64,000 nucleotides of DNA from Lujinxingia sediminis (GTDB lineage: Bacteria; Myxococcota_A; Bradymonadia; Bradymonadales; Bradymonadaceae): positions 496,001 through 560,000 of the forward strand of contig NZ_SADD01000002.1 of the NCBI RefSeq assembly GCF_004005565.1. The letters are read 5' to 3'. Each line of letters starts with the position of its first letter. Position 1 is the first letter of the stretch. Under the pieces are notes generated by a model. It was not told the origin of the DNA. It did no database searches and worked only from the letters and a program-made list of their open reading frames with translations. Below, in pieces: positions 63,304 to 64,000 of the stretch. A program made the translations under genes and the position numbers.

Positions 63304-63378
63304 AGGTTGCATCAACTCGCCACCGCGCCTCCCGACTCTGCGATCCTACAACCACGCATCTGAAGTCGCGGTGGTGAG

Positions 63379-63420
63379 AAAAAAAAAGACCGCCGGAGTG
63401 AACTCCGGCGGTCTTTTTTT
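63379..63420. terminator. bidirectional intrinsic terminator
   Basis: A perfect stem GACCGCCGGAGT/ACTCCGGCGGTC (63388-63413) is flanked by A9 on one side and T7 on the other. It serves the plus-strand yceI-family gene and the convergent rpoD. Confidence 0.92.
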
Positions 63421-63483
63421 AGCTGATTGCAGCCACTGCGCGATTGCTTAGTCGTCGCTTCCGGGACTCATCGCCCCGGCTCC

Positions 63484-64000
<517 letters not shown>

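Overview
The window looks like a chromosomal segment of a GC-rich Gram-negative bacterium of the Myxococcota/Bradymonadota (old Deltaproteobacteria) type. This is an inference from gene content: many predicted lipoproteins, Cys-rich 'DCxxGxxC' lipoprotein N-termini, an RCC1-repeat lipoprotein, twin orphan substrate-binding lipoproteins, and very long acidic or Pro/Ala-rich linkers. There is no prophage, no CRISPR-Cas and no plasmid signature. The only transposase-like gene is a single-domain HUH (Y1) REP-associated transposase (RAYT) at 1522-2487.

Layout. 0-7.3 kb: the tail of an unknown gene, a lipoprotein, the RAYT, histidine degradation (hutI, hutU) and a secreted protein with an AgmX/PglI-like end. 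7.5-20.6 kb: a membrane sulfatase/phosphotransferase, a candidate small RNA with its own promoter and terminator, a plsX + App1-like HAD pair, a metallophosphoesterase, a large EcsC-domain protein, a secreted Svf1/AttH-like protein and an HpnN-like RND exporter. 20.7-31 kb: two tandem GT4 glycosyltransferases, tmk, an enoyl-CoA hydratase homologue, a lipoprotein, a DUF3943 protein, YjbQ and malQ. 31-40 kb (plus strand): a soluble lytic transglycosylase, a tandem pair of endonuclease I lipoproteins, a helical-repeat lipoprotein, and an ECF sigma factor followed by a membrane protein with an anti-sigma-like N-terminus.

40.3-49.6 kb holds the translation locus on the minus strand. Transcription order is rlmB-side promoter, tRNA-Thr(UGU), tRNA-Tyr, tRNA-Gly, tRNA-Thr(GGU), tuf, tRNA-Trp, secE, nusG, rplK, rplA, rplJ, rplL, with proS-pyrF-rlmB as an overlapping operon upstream. 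The four tRNAs plus tuf keep the order of the E. coli thrU-tyrU-glyT-thrT-tufB unit, but rpoBC does not follow rplL: a terminator and a repeat array do. 49.7-64 kb: a DUF4190 protein, a TonB-like-architecture protein, an orphan ATP-grasp ligase, an RCC1 lipoprotein, a tandem-DsbA lipoprotein, twin substrate-binding lipoproteins, a pyroglutamyl-peptidase-like protein, a LysR regulator, a YceI protein, and the 3' part of rpoD running off the end.

The most striking feature is a family of 18 intergenic repeat arrays, on the order of 100 copies of a shared core (CGAACGCCTGGCACCCG or its complement). Each array has its own spacer of roughly 7-27 bp that is nearly constant within the array but differs between arrays. 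Every array lies 3' of at least one gene and none lies between divergent genes. Thirteen of the 18 read GGGTGCCAGGC in the sense direction of the gene whose stop they follow. In two cases the array touches or overlaps the stop codon. Two arrays begin with perfect 14-15 bp inverted repeats built from the same core, so the repeat behaves like a REP element. The RAYT beside the first array is the obvious candidate for a matching transposase.
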